The notes: a model not told the origin generated them from the letters alone. A DNA stretch of 64,000 bases from Myoxocephalus aenaeus (GCA_038501785.1 JBAMJR010000162.1:1538001-1602000); one strand, 5' to 3'. Shown: positions 47,531 through 61,088, counted from the first letter of the stretch. A program made the numbers and translations.

Positions 47531-49494
47531 GAGTACAGTTTGAAGATATGCATCACTAAGCCTGGACCTGTACTTGCATTTATTAAAGTTCATAGTCGAG
47601 AAAGGTTTCTCACAGATATGTGCTTCCAAAAAGGCACATCACTAATCACTTTTGTTTGCTCAGGGAAGGATGGAGGCGATTCTCTCATAAATGCTTTTAG
47701 ATCACTGTTTCACTGCAAGTCAATAAGTTCCATTTGCAACATTCTCGGGACTCTCCACATCCGTTGAGAAGGGGTCTGCAAACAGCTGGAAAGTGTCACG
47801 GCGTGCCTTGAAGTCAGCAAAACGCAGATCAAACTCCTGCAGTAGGTTTTCAATAACAGAGGCATATTCCTCACCGCTGAAGGCTGTGCCCTCATCCACA
47901 AGAAATCTGCATGGTGTGAAATGGCTGCGATTTTTCGTGGAGAAGGCTTTTCACATTTTCAAGTTGCCAGGTATGTTACACATACGAGGAATTTGTCTTG
48001 GCGGGTGGTGCATACATTGGACAAACAACAACAATAAACACAGTGCAATAGGAACATATTAAAATTACAATTACAATAGAATACAAAATATAAAATAAAG
48101 TCCACTAGGAAAGCAAGGTCCATAACCCATCTTGGATCATCAAATTCAGAAACATCCATTCTGCCATCTTCCATGACTTTCTTCACTTCTGCTCTTAACT
48201 AAAAAAACAAAAAAAGACACAGAATATCAGCGACATGCAATCCTTCAGAAACTGGCCTTCGGTGAACGGCTTTCCTGCTTTGGCGATTAACTCACTCACC
48301 ACATCACTTTATGAAAAAGACTTTGCTGAGACGCGAGTCCGTTTCTGATATCGGTTCGTGGGCCGAAATTGGGCCGCGAGTTTGAGACCCATGCTCATGA
48401 ACATCTGTCCATCATTCGGACTTGCAGGGCTTCATTCTGCACATCCTACTACCAAACGTATGTGTGAGTAATCTATCTTATTATGTCCGGCTGTGCAGGG
48501 AGGTCCTTGGGCACTGTCATGAAGCATTTCTTTGCAGATGTAAAGAGGCAACATCTGGTGGAACATTCGTCTGCCCCTCAGGGGGAATTGCCTTCAGGAA
48601 CTCTGCCCTCTGAAAGCAGCCGTTTAAGCCCCTTCGAGACAAATCTGTCACTCACCTTCAGCTATGAACAAGTAGACGGAGCTACACTAGCAGCACTGAC
48701 AAATGAGTGGAAAAGGTTAGCTTTTTTCATGTATTGCAATTCAAGACAAGATACTGATGTCAGGGTCAGATTTTGCTCTCAACGGTATGAACGGATGATT
48801 TGTCCAGCCTCGTGTCAAAGACGGTTGTAATATAATGACGCTGAGAGGCTTTTCTTGTCACACGGAAATGTAACAATTGTGTATCATTTGAATGTGCAGA
48901 TCTTTTAAACTCTTGATTGTTGACCAAGTGAGCTCCTTTATTAATGGACCTATGAACAACACAGTGATTTAATTTCAGTCACAGCTAATTTCATTAGAAC
49001 ATTGCTGAGATTAGTAGTTAAAAGGAATGAAATCGCTATATAAATTTGCTGCTGAAAACTCTGCAGGATGCGAATGATGCTATTGAGTTGAGCTGAACAA
49101 AGATCCATGTGAAACATTGCAGTAACTCCCCATGTCGTAAACGATTCAAGCTGTTTGAGATTACTCTGTGGTAGACATTTCCCATGATCTTCAGCTATAT
49201 TGTTGACAATGCTGCAGAAACAATGATATATTTCAGTGAGGGTTTTAAAGTTTTGAGTTTTAAGAAACTGCCAAAATGGAAGAAAGACATTAGTTAAGAA
49301 AGCTAGGATAAGATACACAACACAAACTTTACAAACAAATAAAAAAATCAAATGAAATGGTATACATAACTGATAACCGGCACAGATATCAGCAAAGGCT
49401 AATTAAAGTTTGTTTTCTGTAAAAGCTGACCCGAGTGTAGTCCTACTCCTCAAACCTGCAATAAATTAACATATCACATCTTTTCAATTAATTA

Positions 49495-49610
49495 TTCAAT
49501 TTATTTTGTCAAATCACAAATTTTCTTCAGAGGGCTTTACAATCTGTACACCACAATATACACCATCCTTTGTACCAGGACCCTCGTATTGGACCCGAAA
49601 AACTAATAAA
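49495..49610. repeat. Interspersed fish repeat fragment
   Basis: AAATCACAAATTTTCTTCAG followed by AGGGCTTTACAATCTGTACA is a segment I have seen dispersed in perciform genomes. Class unknown, boundaries approximate. Confidence 0.45.
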
Positions 49611-50713
49611 CCTTTTATCAAACAGTTGCTTATTTACACATCCAGTGCAACATTATTTGTGTGAATTGAATCAAAATGCACTCTTTTAATTCCCCAATTC
49701 CTGAGAGAAATATCTGCCTCTTTAGCCACCAAATGCTCCACTCTGTTCCCCAGCCAGCTGCTAACTGTGTCTGTCTGTCATTTGGTGGTGAGCAGGTAGG
49801 TTACTTTGGGTGTTTAGAGCTTTTTCACTAAAAATAGCTGCCTGCTGCGGCTGAAAACAATGCTATGAGAGCGCTTAGAGTGAAACGTAACAGTGAAGTT
49901 ATATGCCGGACATTTGTGAACTTCCTCTTCACTGATTTATGTAAAAACAAGATCCATTTATACGGTAAAGAGTTGACGATGCACAACATAAAGCAAAGTC
50001 AGAGCACGTAAGCAACTGCCTGTGTCGATAATGCAGTTAAAACAAAAGAGCCGATCAGTCATTGTCCTGCCACACTCCACTGCTCTAAGTGTGTTTTAGA
50101 GGAAAGTGATGTGTAGGCACTCTCACTGGACCGCTTGGTCTTAGGCCAGTGTACAGCCTGCTTTGTTGTTGTATTTCCCTCACTTCCACCGACTCCACAC
50201 TCCATTTTTCTGTCTCTCACTTACGCTCTCCCGAGCAGCAGAAGGTGATAACAGTATACAGTGTACAGCATGTCTTCGTGGTTTTACGCAACATGTTCTG
50301 CTGGCCGCACTTATTATACAAGGAGGATTTTTGGCTGTGTGGATTGTTTACTATAATAACCAGCAAAATGTGTTTTTCTGTGTTGTGTTTCCCACAAAGA
50401 TCAGACTTTTATTCAGACTTTACATGTCAAAGTCATGTCACCAAATTAACCAAAACAATCCAAACATCCAATGGTTTATATTACAAGCAGAACCAAAGTG
50501 GTGGACATTGCTATACCAGCATGGCTAAAAATATATCTCAAGTAAAAGACTTCTTGTCACACGTAACTGTAGAGAAATTGTAATTTTCAAAATGTCGGTT
50601 GAATCACTGCAACGCCCTGCTCCAAGGATGCTTTAAAAAAAAAAAAAGTTTACCAGCTGCTGGAATGTTTTACCAGGCATTAATATTATTTTAGTATATA
50701 TATATTACATTAC

Positions 50714-50951
50714 ATCTTAGGAGGGAGAGTGCTCGTCCACTAATTGGAAGGTTGGTGATTCATCCCTGGCCCTGCAGTCTACATCTGGAAGTGTCCTTAA
50801 GATACTGAATCCCAAATAGCTGTAAGTGTGCATGTGAGTGTGTGTTGCTCCCACTGGCTAGTTTTGTAAAGCGCTTTGAGTGGTCGCTGAGGCTAGAATG
50901 CTATATAATTGTAGTTAGAGGCTAGAGTGCTATATAAATGTAGTCCATTTA
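50714..50951 (+). mobile_element. tRNA-derived SINE copy, diverged
   Basis: The head has GCTCGTCCACTAATTGGAAG and GGTTGGTGATTCATCCC (decayed box B). The body is AAGTGTCCTTAAGATACTGA, and the 3' part has GTAAAGCGCTTTGAGTGGTC, then a duplicated GAGGCTAGA(A/G)TGCTATATAA and TGTAGTCCATTTA. It is related in its body to the copy at 13720-13935 but has a different tail. Confidence 0.65.
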
Positions 50952-53900
50952 TCAGCTCCATGGGTTTAATTTGTCAAAAGACTAACGATAACATTAAACA
51001 CAATACAACTAATTAACTGCTAATGTACATGGTATCACTGTTATGAACAATTTCAATGTCCCTTCTCTGGGGATATTGTTTTGGTTTTATGGCATCAAAC
51101 TGTTTGAGTTCACTCTTGCTGCTCTCCACATTTCAACAAGAGCTTAGATAGAAACCCACTGTACACTAATGGAAAAGCACCAAACAGCAGACAGAAGCAG
51201 TTAGCAACTAGCTGGTTAGCATGGTGGAGGATGTAGCAGCTACAGAGCCAGACATTTCCCTGCAGAACAATAGCTAAGCTAGGTGAATATTGGACAGAAA
51301 CACAACACCAAACAGATGTTAATAATAATACTCTGTATCTGCTGGATGATACAATAGTCAATTGTTTGCTACACAATTAACCATATCAGCTTTATAGGGT
51401 GATAATATGTAATATGTCAGAGTTGTGTTTACAGCAAGTTGCTCCACCCCACCTTGGCTGAAAATCAATTAATGTGGTTTCAACATTGTTAAATAACAAG
51501 CTGCAAATATTCCTTCCCTTTGATGTTCTCTGCTTCCTTGCGAAGAACAATGCCCTCTATAAGTTTCTCCTTCTTGCTCTTTGATCAAACTTTACTCTGC
51601 TTTGCTTTGTGTCTCTTCCTCACCACTCTTTTTTTATGTCTCCTTCAGTACAGACGATCAATGACAGAACAGGTTGTGTTTCAATGAGATCTCTTCCTGA
51701 ACCCGGAGACATATGACAATAACTCAAACAATATTTATGTATTCTCAATAATGCTGCCAGTGTGTTGAAGTGAGCTCACAATCATGCCGTTTATGTTTAA
51801 TTTGTTTCGTTTAATTGCTTTTTTGTGGTTAATAAATGTCTGGTAAATATTCCAATATGTTGAAAGATATCATCTATGGCTTGAAGATGAAGCAGATTTT
51901 TCTCTTCAGAATACCACTGACATGCCGTTACAATTCATATCATTCAGTTTGCTAAGGAAAAACTATATAGACTTGCTTCTGAATACACTCGGACAGCTAC
52001 GCTTTTCAACAGTCCTTCCAGCATTAAAGGTTAATTTGCCCGATAACACAAATGAGTCTGAGCCCTGCCAAGCATTAATTCATTGGAAAATGCTGATTAC
52101 AATATTAGCATATAAAAAGATGAATGACCTCAAAGATACTCAGATAAAAGCAGTCAAAAGTGGTTGTGTTAGGTCGACCACTGAGATGAAACTCTTTTGA
52201 TTGAAAATACGTTGTCAGCCAGTTGCTACACAACTGGGAAATGTTGTGATGGAGATAAGTGATTAATGTGCTAAATATATGCATTGAAAAAAGACTATAT
52301 TATCAGATGAGCAAAGATAATCAAAATCCGTTTTCGGAGAGAACCCATGTTATCAAATTTACAGCATATTTGACTCTCCGAAGTCAAAATAATACTCCCA
52401 GCAGTCACATCCATCTATCTTTCACTGATGTCTTTGTGTCACTCACTCTGGTGACTCAGTGGAGCCTTTTCATATAATTAAATAACTTATCCAAAAGAAG
52501 AAAACACTGCAGAGCTCTCTTGTTGGTCTCCCATCAAACCACCTATAGTCTCCAAAACCACAAAGTTGAGGTAACACCATATGTGTCACACAACTGAAAA
52601 TAGAAATAGGAGTGGAGCTGTGAAAAAAGAGACAAACTGGCCACATTTGCCAAAAATCCACTTACAGGGTTTTGCTGAAATGATGAACGACTTCTTTTGT
52701 CATAGCCTACATATTCTTAAGACTCTGTATAGTTTTATTCTTTTTTTCAGACCCAATGGTCTTGTTTTGAGAGAAAAATTGAAAAGATATTCAGTGTAGT
52801 ATTCCTTCATTAATCAAGGAATGCTTCAGCTACTAAGCATCCAAGAAAATAGGAAAAAAATGACCCTGCACCCTTTGACTGTTCTGAGAAGCAGTGACGT
52901 AACTGAAGGTCATACAGCCAATGCCGAGATGCAACATTCCTTCCACTCGGTTTACCTGCTCAGGTAATATCATGTGACTGCTCCTGTATCCATGGCAATG
53001 AACCCCTGCAGATGCCCTCGACCCTGGCTCGTCTGGCGGGCTGATTAGCATGCATGGATGAGGCCTGAGCTCTGGTCCTGTCAGCTCCTGGCATGGGCTC
53101 TGGCTCACCCCTGCAGAAGACCCAGCTGGCAGTATGCTTCCCTCCCATCACGCTCACGCCTGCTGAATTCCACATGACTGGACTCGTCCTCCAGGACCCA
53201 GAGACCGTGCGCCTGTACAGTGAATGTGTGAATCACATGCAAAGATGGCATCTTTCTAAGTAGAACCTCTGAATATGCAACCGAAAGATTTTAGCCTGGA
53301 CATGTGGTCCTGTTATAAAAAACGGACAATATCATATTCCATCATATTTCCTCTAGTCTCTCAGGGTGAGCTCTTCTCTTTAGATTTCCCATATCCTTTG
53401 CCATTCTGAAAGTCACGCGTTTTGACAGGGCAGCTTACAAAGACGTCGGCTGAAAAAGGAATTCTCCGTACAAACCCGTCAGCTGTCACTTCTGCCCTCT
53501 CATTTGATTCTTCGCTGCCTCTGTGCCTGCCCTCCATCCCAGATAAAAAAGGAACCTCTTCTAAGGTGTTTTGCGAGGCATTATAAAACGGTTGCCATGG
53601 AGACCCAGTCTGAACAGGCTCCATTTACAAGCAGCAGAATAGGAAATGACAGATGCAATATTTTACATTAAAAAACAACAACTGCCTTTTCTCCTGTCAG
53701 CACACAGTCTGATAGGCAGTTGCGTTGAAATGCCAAAGATCAAGACCCTGAGAATAGGTCTGTGAGGCTTCGTGCTGTGGTCTGTGAAGCTGCAGTGGAG
53801 GGACTATTTGCTTCTGGCTCCAGCGAGGTGGGTTCAATGGTATTTACTGCCTCATTTGGTCTTTGTTGTTTCTCCCTGAAGAGATGACCTATATTATCAA

Positions 53901-55844
53901 GGATGGGAGATCAAAGAAGGCTTTCTTGAGATCCCATGAAGCTTGCATCTTACAAAGCCCGAGAATTAGCCCTGATTGCACAACCGCCTCTCTGCACTGC
54001 AGACTGTGGCCATGAAGCTAAACAGCTTCTTTGTAGCTGCTCAGCCTACAGGATTCATGATCCCGCAGTTTAGGAGGAACAGAGCTTTTGATGTTGAGGA
54101 TTGTAATTACTGCCTTTTTTTTATATGTAATGCACACTCTGCTCATTGCTGTTTATTATCCTCTTCATAGGCATCTTCAGAGAAAGTGGTGGAACAATTT
54201 AGAAAGTTTTTACTTTTTGGCCAACTTCAGCACAACTTCAGTCTTAAAGGAGATGTCCGAGTTCTCTATGTAGGGCAATCTTGCATTACATTTTCCATAT
54301 TTTACCCATGAATTCCCATTGGTGTTACCAGCAGATAGTAAGTGAGCTAATGCTGGCCTCTATTCCTGTTCAGGTCCGTGGTTGCCCATTCATCAGTCAT
54401 TTCTATTGTGGAAATTCAACAAGGTCACCAGTGGAAACTGGCTACCTGCTGGGAGCGAGGGTCCACCTGCTGCTCTGCACTCACTCGTGCACCTTCTCCT
54501 GATCCTTTCTCCTTGGTAACCCAACTACTGGTTCATGTGCCTGCTACAACTGGGTGTCTCGTTCCATTTCCAGTGCTCCGCGTGATGAGAGCACTGGACC
54601 ATTGCGGCCGAACATAGAAACAAATGGACCAGGAAGGCTCATATGTCTCCACGACCTGTGTCAGTTGGTATGCAGTCATGCATCTCATTAGCTGCAACTT
54701 GACACTGCAGATTGACTGTAATGGCAATTGATCACAAACAGGTCTTCTACCTATAGTACTTGAGCAGATTGGTGCAGATGATGGTTACAGTGGGAAACTG
54801 GTGTGATTTATGATGAGGTCCTCCATTCCATTGTTTGTGTTGCCATTTTTCAAGATAATGAGCATGGTGCAGCTATAGTCCAAAACTGAAGCTCAACAGA
54901 TTGATCTGTGTGTGTTAAATCATTATTATTATTAATAGCATTTTTTCAAATGAGTTTGATTGTTTGATCCTTTGGTGAATTCATGGAGTTCTAACGGATA
55001 ATCAGGTATAACACATGGGTTGTAAGTGTGGCCATATCCTATATTTTATTTGTCAACAATTCCAATAAAAAGAATAAAACCAGCAATAAACTGATCTCAC
55101 TGACAAGTTTTGTATGTGTATCCAAAGTCTGATATACCGTAATCTTCTGTGCTATAGAGCCCCGTTATTAATAAAATGCTGACCTGCAGCTGAAAATAGT
55201 CCCTTATCAATATACTATTTGTTCCTGTTTGACATTTTCTAAAACTATAATGCCCAACTGTTAAATGTATCAGCCTACTTTATGTATCAGCCTACTTTGT
55301 AAATGAATCTATATATTTGTGACTTCTTGTTAAAGCTTCAGGGTCCCAAGCCAATAGGTGCCTTACTTGCTACAGACAGGGTAGTAGTCGTAACCTTTTG
55401 AGAGACGGGCCCATGCATTGTTGGGTTTTGGTCTTTGCATGGGATTTTCTTGACATTAAGAAAAAGATATGGCCACCTCATTGTGAGGGCACTGATTGCA
55501 CATCTAATTAGACAGGAGGCAGATGTTTTACTCCTCAATTACTCATACTAGGTTGGTTGTTTCCAGTTTAACTGATGGCCCATCATCTCCCTCAAATCTG
55601 TAAAAGCTCTCAGCTGCTGTGTCTTTATTTCTAAGGCCTCAGAAGGGAGCACCACTTTTATCTCTTCTACTGCAAAACCCTCTGACTCCTGCAGCAAATA
55701 AGACGTAATGATGAAAAAGTGTCCCGGAGAGAGTTGATCTCTCATTGAGCCCATATCTCAAGTTTCCACATCCCCAATTAGCCAGTACAGCCCAAGCTGA
55801 AGAAACGAAATGAACCCCCTGCAGCTCCTGATGCTGCTTCAGAG

Positions 55845-55845
<1 letters not shown>

Positions 55846-55888
<43 letters not shown>
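55846..55888. repeat. AT microsatellite
   Basis: A pure (TA)n run of about 43 bp. Confidence 0.97.
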
Positions 55889-55891
<3 letters not shown>

Positions 55892-57980
55892 CTGTTAACC
55901 AGCATTTTGCACAGAAATAGTGTCTGACAAGTAAAGGCAGCCAGAGGGCAAAATGAAGGCCGCCTTCTGAGCTCTGGCTGTGCAGATACAAAGCCGGTTA
56001 GATTTCAGGAGGAGATCTACTGGAACTATTTTTGACACTAGTATTTGTGAGCTTGACCATGGTGCTCTGTCCCCTGGGAGCGTGGATGTGTGAGGAATGA
56101 TCTCTTTTTTTTTAAACCTCAGTAAATGGTATAGGAGCCAAACTGTTTATTGGAGACATATCATTCAAGGCGGCAGGACTGTAGACAGGTGTTTTAAATA
56201 ACTGTGAAAGATTATCACTGAGGATTCAATTTAATTATTTAATTGCTGCCATGTGGATGGGAATGACCCTCCCAAATAAAAAAGACCCATTATTAGGAGT
56301 GTGTGACATAACAAAAAGCTCAGAATCTCTACTTTGGCTCCCTCTCTGTCTCTCACTCGTCTTTTCACTTTTTCACATTGCCTTTCTTTCTCTTTCTATG
56401 ACTGAGAATGCCCACTTCATCACCATGCACTCGGTGAGTTTAATACCTGGGGATGTCTCGATAAGAAATGATTAAGTATGTGAGGGTAAAGTCATTAGGG
56501 CAAGTTGGAAAGTCTGCAGAAATTCATGCTAATCTCCTAATGAGTCTGCAATGCAGCACTCTTTCACCTGTAGGTCACGGAAACTATACTGCACATAACA
56601 ATGAGATGGCAATACCGTGAATACTTCACAAAACCTGCATTTTGCCAATAACATATGTTTCTCCAATGCCCTACATTGTTGAAAGACTAATAAATTTAAT
56701 GCATTAAATTAATTAAGCATGCAGGTGCCGGCAAGTCTTTGGCACTTAATACATGAAGCTCACATTGAATCCAAGACCTCGTTTTGTGGTCGGTGAAGTG
56801 GAATCAGACCTTCTTTGAAATACTGAGGAAGTAGAAAATATGTCACATGAGTGTGCTCTCAAACTGATTAAGTGATTGGAATCAAGATATTTTTGAAGGA
56901 TATCTTGAATATGAGATCGGGGGATTGATGTCCAGATGATGTGACGAAGGGTGTCGACCTGTATGGTTGTGGTTGGATTTTGCTTTTATTTCCAAATGTA
57001 GATTTAGAAAGTGTAATAATCAAATTATACAGTAAAAATAGCCTTTAAATGATTGAGATACGGGTAGAAGGACAGTTGGGACAGGATGCTGAGGCTTCCA
57101 CCTGTGCAACCACTTGGCCTATATTCAGTTGAGTATATATTAACTGTGAACCAATCTCACTCAATGATTTTGAAATAATCGCTGCTGGCTTTCCTTCCTG
57201 GGTATCTTACAACAACATATTTTGGAGTATTTGTTCGCAGTAACAGAGTTTTAAGACATATTAAGTCCCTGTCAGAAGCTCAGAAACATCTGTTGTGCGT
57301 CAGTACATTCCTATATTGCACAAGCTTAGAGCTCTACTGAAATCTGCTCCAGACCTCCAGACCAACACTGGGTAACACATCGGATTAAAGACAGCTCTTT
57401 AAAACCCCAGGATTATTCCCCTGTCCGTATATACTTTGACTCCCAACTGCAGCATGCACACTTGAGTTTTTCTGTGTTCCGTTCCTCTAATTTATGCCAT
57501 GAACAAAAGACATTTCTGGGTCATAAATTCGCAGTCAGCTCTCTGGAGCATCAGCTAGCTTTGTAATCCATGCTCCCCCTCCTGCCATGTGTGTAGCTGC
57601 TGCCGCTGTCTCCTGTCTCACAACACTGAGACACATCTGGACTCTGTCATATTTCTTTTTTTTTCTGTCATATTTCTTTTTTCAGGTAAGGAGAGGAAGG
57701 TACATGTTGTAAGAGACAATGAATTTGGTGTTTAACATTTTGCCTTTCTCTGACCTCTAAACTGTATGTACAATTTAACACAGTAATGTATACATGCATT
57801 GCATTTTCCACCTAATTCTCAGAGCGATGCATATGCAGTAGCCTGTGCATGCATTTGATCATTGCTGCCATACAAAATTCCGAGATCAAAGTGCAACAAC
57901 TATAGACTGTGGCAAAAATGCAACTGCATTTGTATAATATAAGCGATTATTAGACACGTTTAATTCATCAGGTTACTCAT

Positions 57981-59400
57981 TATTTTGTGTCCGGACATGG
58001 AAGAAAAAAAAAAGGATCTGGAAGGGTTAAGAGTATAACGCACAGTATGATAAATGTCCTCAGCAGCCCTCCTTTTTCACGTTGCCCAATAATCACCACC
58101 AATGGAAACGCAGTTGTCCCGCCCCTGCCGGTCTATTGTGAGTACTCGTTTAACTGGAGACCACTCTTCCAGATCGGCACCAAAGTGGCGCACCACGACA
58201 TGCACAGCTGAGTGCGCCTTTGAAGATGCTTGGTTGTCAAGCCACGATTTCTGGTAAGAGACTCAATGATTTATGGTTTCATGATGTTGTACCTCCTGCG
58301 TCTTAACCATGAATATCCGGGCTTGTGTTTAGTCTGATGCCACATTGACTCCTAACAGGCTGTATCGAGGTAAAGGAGGGTTTGGGAAGTCTATCAATTG
58401 TGTAACAGAATAGGTTTAGTTAGGGGAGCGTTATTTTTATCTCGATTAAATCGACGGCCAATAGTTTTGATGTCAGGGAGGCGTTAGACTTGAAACAATG
58501 CATCCTCGAGTCGAGTTTCATCCGTGAGATTAACAGCATGATGTTGCTGCAGTTTATGGCGATATGTCGGTCTGTTTTAGATATTTGGTAGGCTGCATCT
58601 TTCCAATATGCGATCAACATAAAGTACAAAAAGGTGGTGGAATGAGCAATATTTCAAAGGCGGGTCTATTTATCTACTTTTTTACGGCTTTGACGTTGCA
58701 TTTAAATACCGATTCGTGATGAGTTAAATGACTGGCATCAAGCGTTTAGATAAAGGTATAATTATTACCACACAGCTCCATCGTTATGAAAGCATGGGCT
58801 TCGTCAGGCCGTGGAAGAGCTGTGGGTGTTTGTCATCTTGTCGGCACCTTGTGAGCCCCAAAAACATTACAGTGTTTGGTTTTGTGCTGGAGCGAGATGC
58901 GTCGCTGTGTCTCTGGATATTTTCAGGGGCACCTCCAACCTCCACAGCACCTCGTATTTGCTTCACGGGGCTTCTTTTTTTTCCAACAGAAGGGAAACAG
59001 ATGCGCTGTAATGTCAACAGTCGATTACTCATGCAACATTGCGCGAAAATATGCGCCCCCGCAGCTTGGACGAAACCGGCCTTCCTCTCCATCCTGCCAG
59101 ACGAGCAGCTTCTTTAGGGAGACATAACCGAGGAGTTGGCAGCTTCCCGTTCAGCACCGCAGACAGAGACACAGTCCGACTTGTCCACACCCACTTCTGG
59201 TCCACGTTACTGCTGCCCTTCTCCTTTCAGACAGAGACAGAGGTCCGCCTACGCACTCCCAGTGTGTGCGGGTTGACGTACTCTCGCCCGGGAGGCATTC
59301 TAGTGCTTATAGGATGCGATATAGTGAGAAAGTCGTTATAAACGGCAGTAGAGTACCGGTGGGTTGTTTGCTGTGGCTCAGGTGCAGAGCCCTGTGTTCT
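57981..59400 (+). promoter_or_regulatory. tmem200c: Candidate promoter and 5' exon region of tmem200c
   Basis: Local rise in CpG and GC over an AT-rich background. At 58087-58140 are a CCAAT-type sequence (GCCCAATAATCACC) and a GC box (CCCGCCCCTG). A good donor (CTG|gtaaga) is at 58253/58254 and could end a first non-coding exon. A strong acceptor (TTTTTTTTCCAACAG) at 58989 could open another, in the CpG-containing stretch 58790-59350. The coding exon starts at a 3' splice site, so at least one 5' exon must exist upstream. Which of these is used cannot be decided from sequence. Confidence 0.4.
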
Positions 59401-61055
59401 ACTTTCCGTAGAACTGCCTGTAATAACTTGGATCATAAAGGGATGTCAAGCACTGTTAGGGTTGAGAGAGCAACAGAGCAACCTCTAAAAACGTCTTTTA
59501 GATTGCTTCTCTGAATGGAATTTGTGAAATACGTTATTCATGACCCTAAGCCCTAAAACATACACAATTAGGCATGATTAGTCAAATGAAATACCTTGCT
59601 ATCCGCACAATCAAGGAGGGAATGAGTCTGTCTAATTAATCAGCCTTGTCTTCCGATTATCATTCACCACATGTGGTTGGAACTCATCAGCTGATGTCTG
59701 TAATCATGATGAGTGTTTGTGCCTTCATTGCCCTTTGGACCGAAGCGCCTACTATTGTGCTGCATGATCATAAAACAAATGCAAACATCTTACGTGACCC
59801 AGAATGTGTTGGTGTGTAAACAAATGGATAGTAGCTCATATTTGCCCTTTGTGAGGTGCTATGCATGTGAAGGGCGCTGTCATCTTGAAGCGCGGCTGTG
59901 TTTGGTTGATGGTGAAGTGGATTTGGGTGGAAGGCTGGAGGAGAGTGTTGGTAGGAGAGGTTGGTTCGAGAGAGGAGAGGCAGAAAGGGATGGAGAGTAT
60001 GGAAGCGAGAGTGAGGTGGAGAGAACATGCCCGCTGGCCTCCTGTCTGGAAACATTACATTTTCATAGGCTGATATCGCACCGGCACAGCTGAATATAGA
60101 TAAATAGCACTCCTTGTCCTCCACTGTCAAATTGGGTATTTGTCTCTGTTTCTCTTACATCATTGTATTTATAGATCCAGCATCAGCATCAGCAGATGTA
60201 TGTTATCTGTTGGTTTACTGACCATCTGATGACTAATATTATATCTGCCTTTGGTTAGCAAAGAAGCAGTATACTAGACCTGTAGGATAATCTCAGATGC
60301 AGGGCTGGATTCGCTAGTGGATCCTGGACCGCCTCCCATTTTCTTCCAACCCATTTGGTCCCAGAAACCAACGAGTATTCCCACGCTGGAATATTAAAGC
60401 CCCTGAAAACTTAACTTCAAGTATTTCTCTATGACATAAAATATTCATGACAAAAAAGTAATTAAAAAAAGTTGAGTTGTTGAGAGTTGTTTAAACTCTT
60501 CAAAAACTGCTTCCCGCCTGTGTGGGCATTGTTTCATCAGATTTGGTTGACAACAACCCAGTAACTGCCATCAGATTTAGCTAAATCCTCATTGGTGCCC
60601 AGAAGTACATGACATTGGGTTTTTCCAATTGAGTCCCTACCTTGTCAAACCAGTAAGAATTATGGAAAAATAGTCTCTCAAAACTGTTCTTACTGTGGCA
60701 GAAATATGTCTGTTCATGTTGGACCCCAGCACTGATAGTGAGAAGCTGGGCCTCACAAGGTATCAGAACTAGATCTCCATACCATAAATCGTTTCAGTGT
60801 ATCCCATGTATTAGTGGTGCTTATCACTAAACACATTTGTAAGTAATTGTCTAAGAGTGAACCTGGGACCTCTGTGGTCCCTGAGGGTTAGTTACCAGCT
60901 TTGCCTGGTTGATAATCCTTGTATGTATAATAAATCTGGATTACATGTGTAATCTCTCAGTGAAATGAACATATCCACTCCGTGGCTCTAAATGTCAAAA
61001 CATTTGTCTTATAATTTAAATCATTAAACTAATGCTCTCTCTTTTCTCTTTCCAG
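58254..61055 (+). other. tmem200c: Candidate tmem200c 5' intron
   Basis: Sequence between the candidate 5' exon donor and the acceptor at 61054-61055. It is GC-richer up to 59400 and AT-rich afterwards. No other gene recognised. Confidence 0.4.
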
Positions 61056-61088
61056 GTTGAGTGACACGCCTGCAGTCCAATCCTCGCC
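61056..61088 (+). other. tmem200c: tmem200c 5' UTR part of the coding exon
   Basis: Starts after the acceptor CTCTTTCCAG (AG at 61054-61055). A TGA at 61062-61064 is in frame with the ATG and closes the frame upstream, which fixes the start codon at 61089. Confidence 0.75.

Larger units (their letters stand above)
46691..48393 (-). mobile_element. Degenerate hAT element with nested insertion
   Basis: The left end is CAGGGGTCTCAAACTC. The right end is GAGTTTGAGACCCATG, an inverted copy with one changed base. On the minus strand over about 47700-47960, broken frames give RFADFKARRDTFQLFADPF, then STDVE, and in a shifted frame QMELIDLQ. These are motifs I associate with hAT transposase-derived proteins of the GTF2IRD2/EPM2AIP1 type. 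At least one frameshift separates them. No 8-bp target duplication is evident, so the copy is old. A LINE fragment and a 24-bp minisatellite lie inside. Confidence 0.65.

Noticed and set aside
48483..48830. 115-codon open frame just after the hAT element
   Set aside because: No family recognised and no supporting splice or promoter signals. It may be another transposon remnant, but I cannot show it.
50149..50583. 144-codon open frame, + strand
   Set aside because: No recognisable domain, ordinary AT-rich base composition, no splice or promoter context. A second long frame overlaps it, which points to chance.
59713..60130. Open frames of 120-126 codons on both strands
   Set aside because: They overlap each other antisense, depend on a GA-rich stretch (59930-60025) and match no known family.
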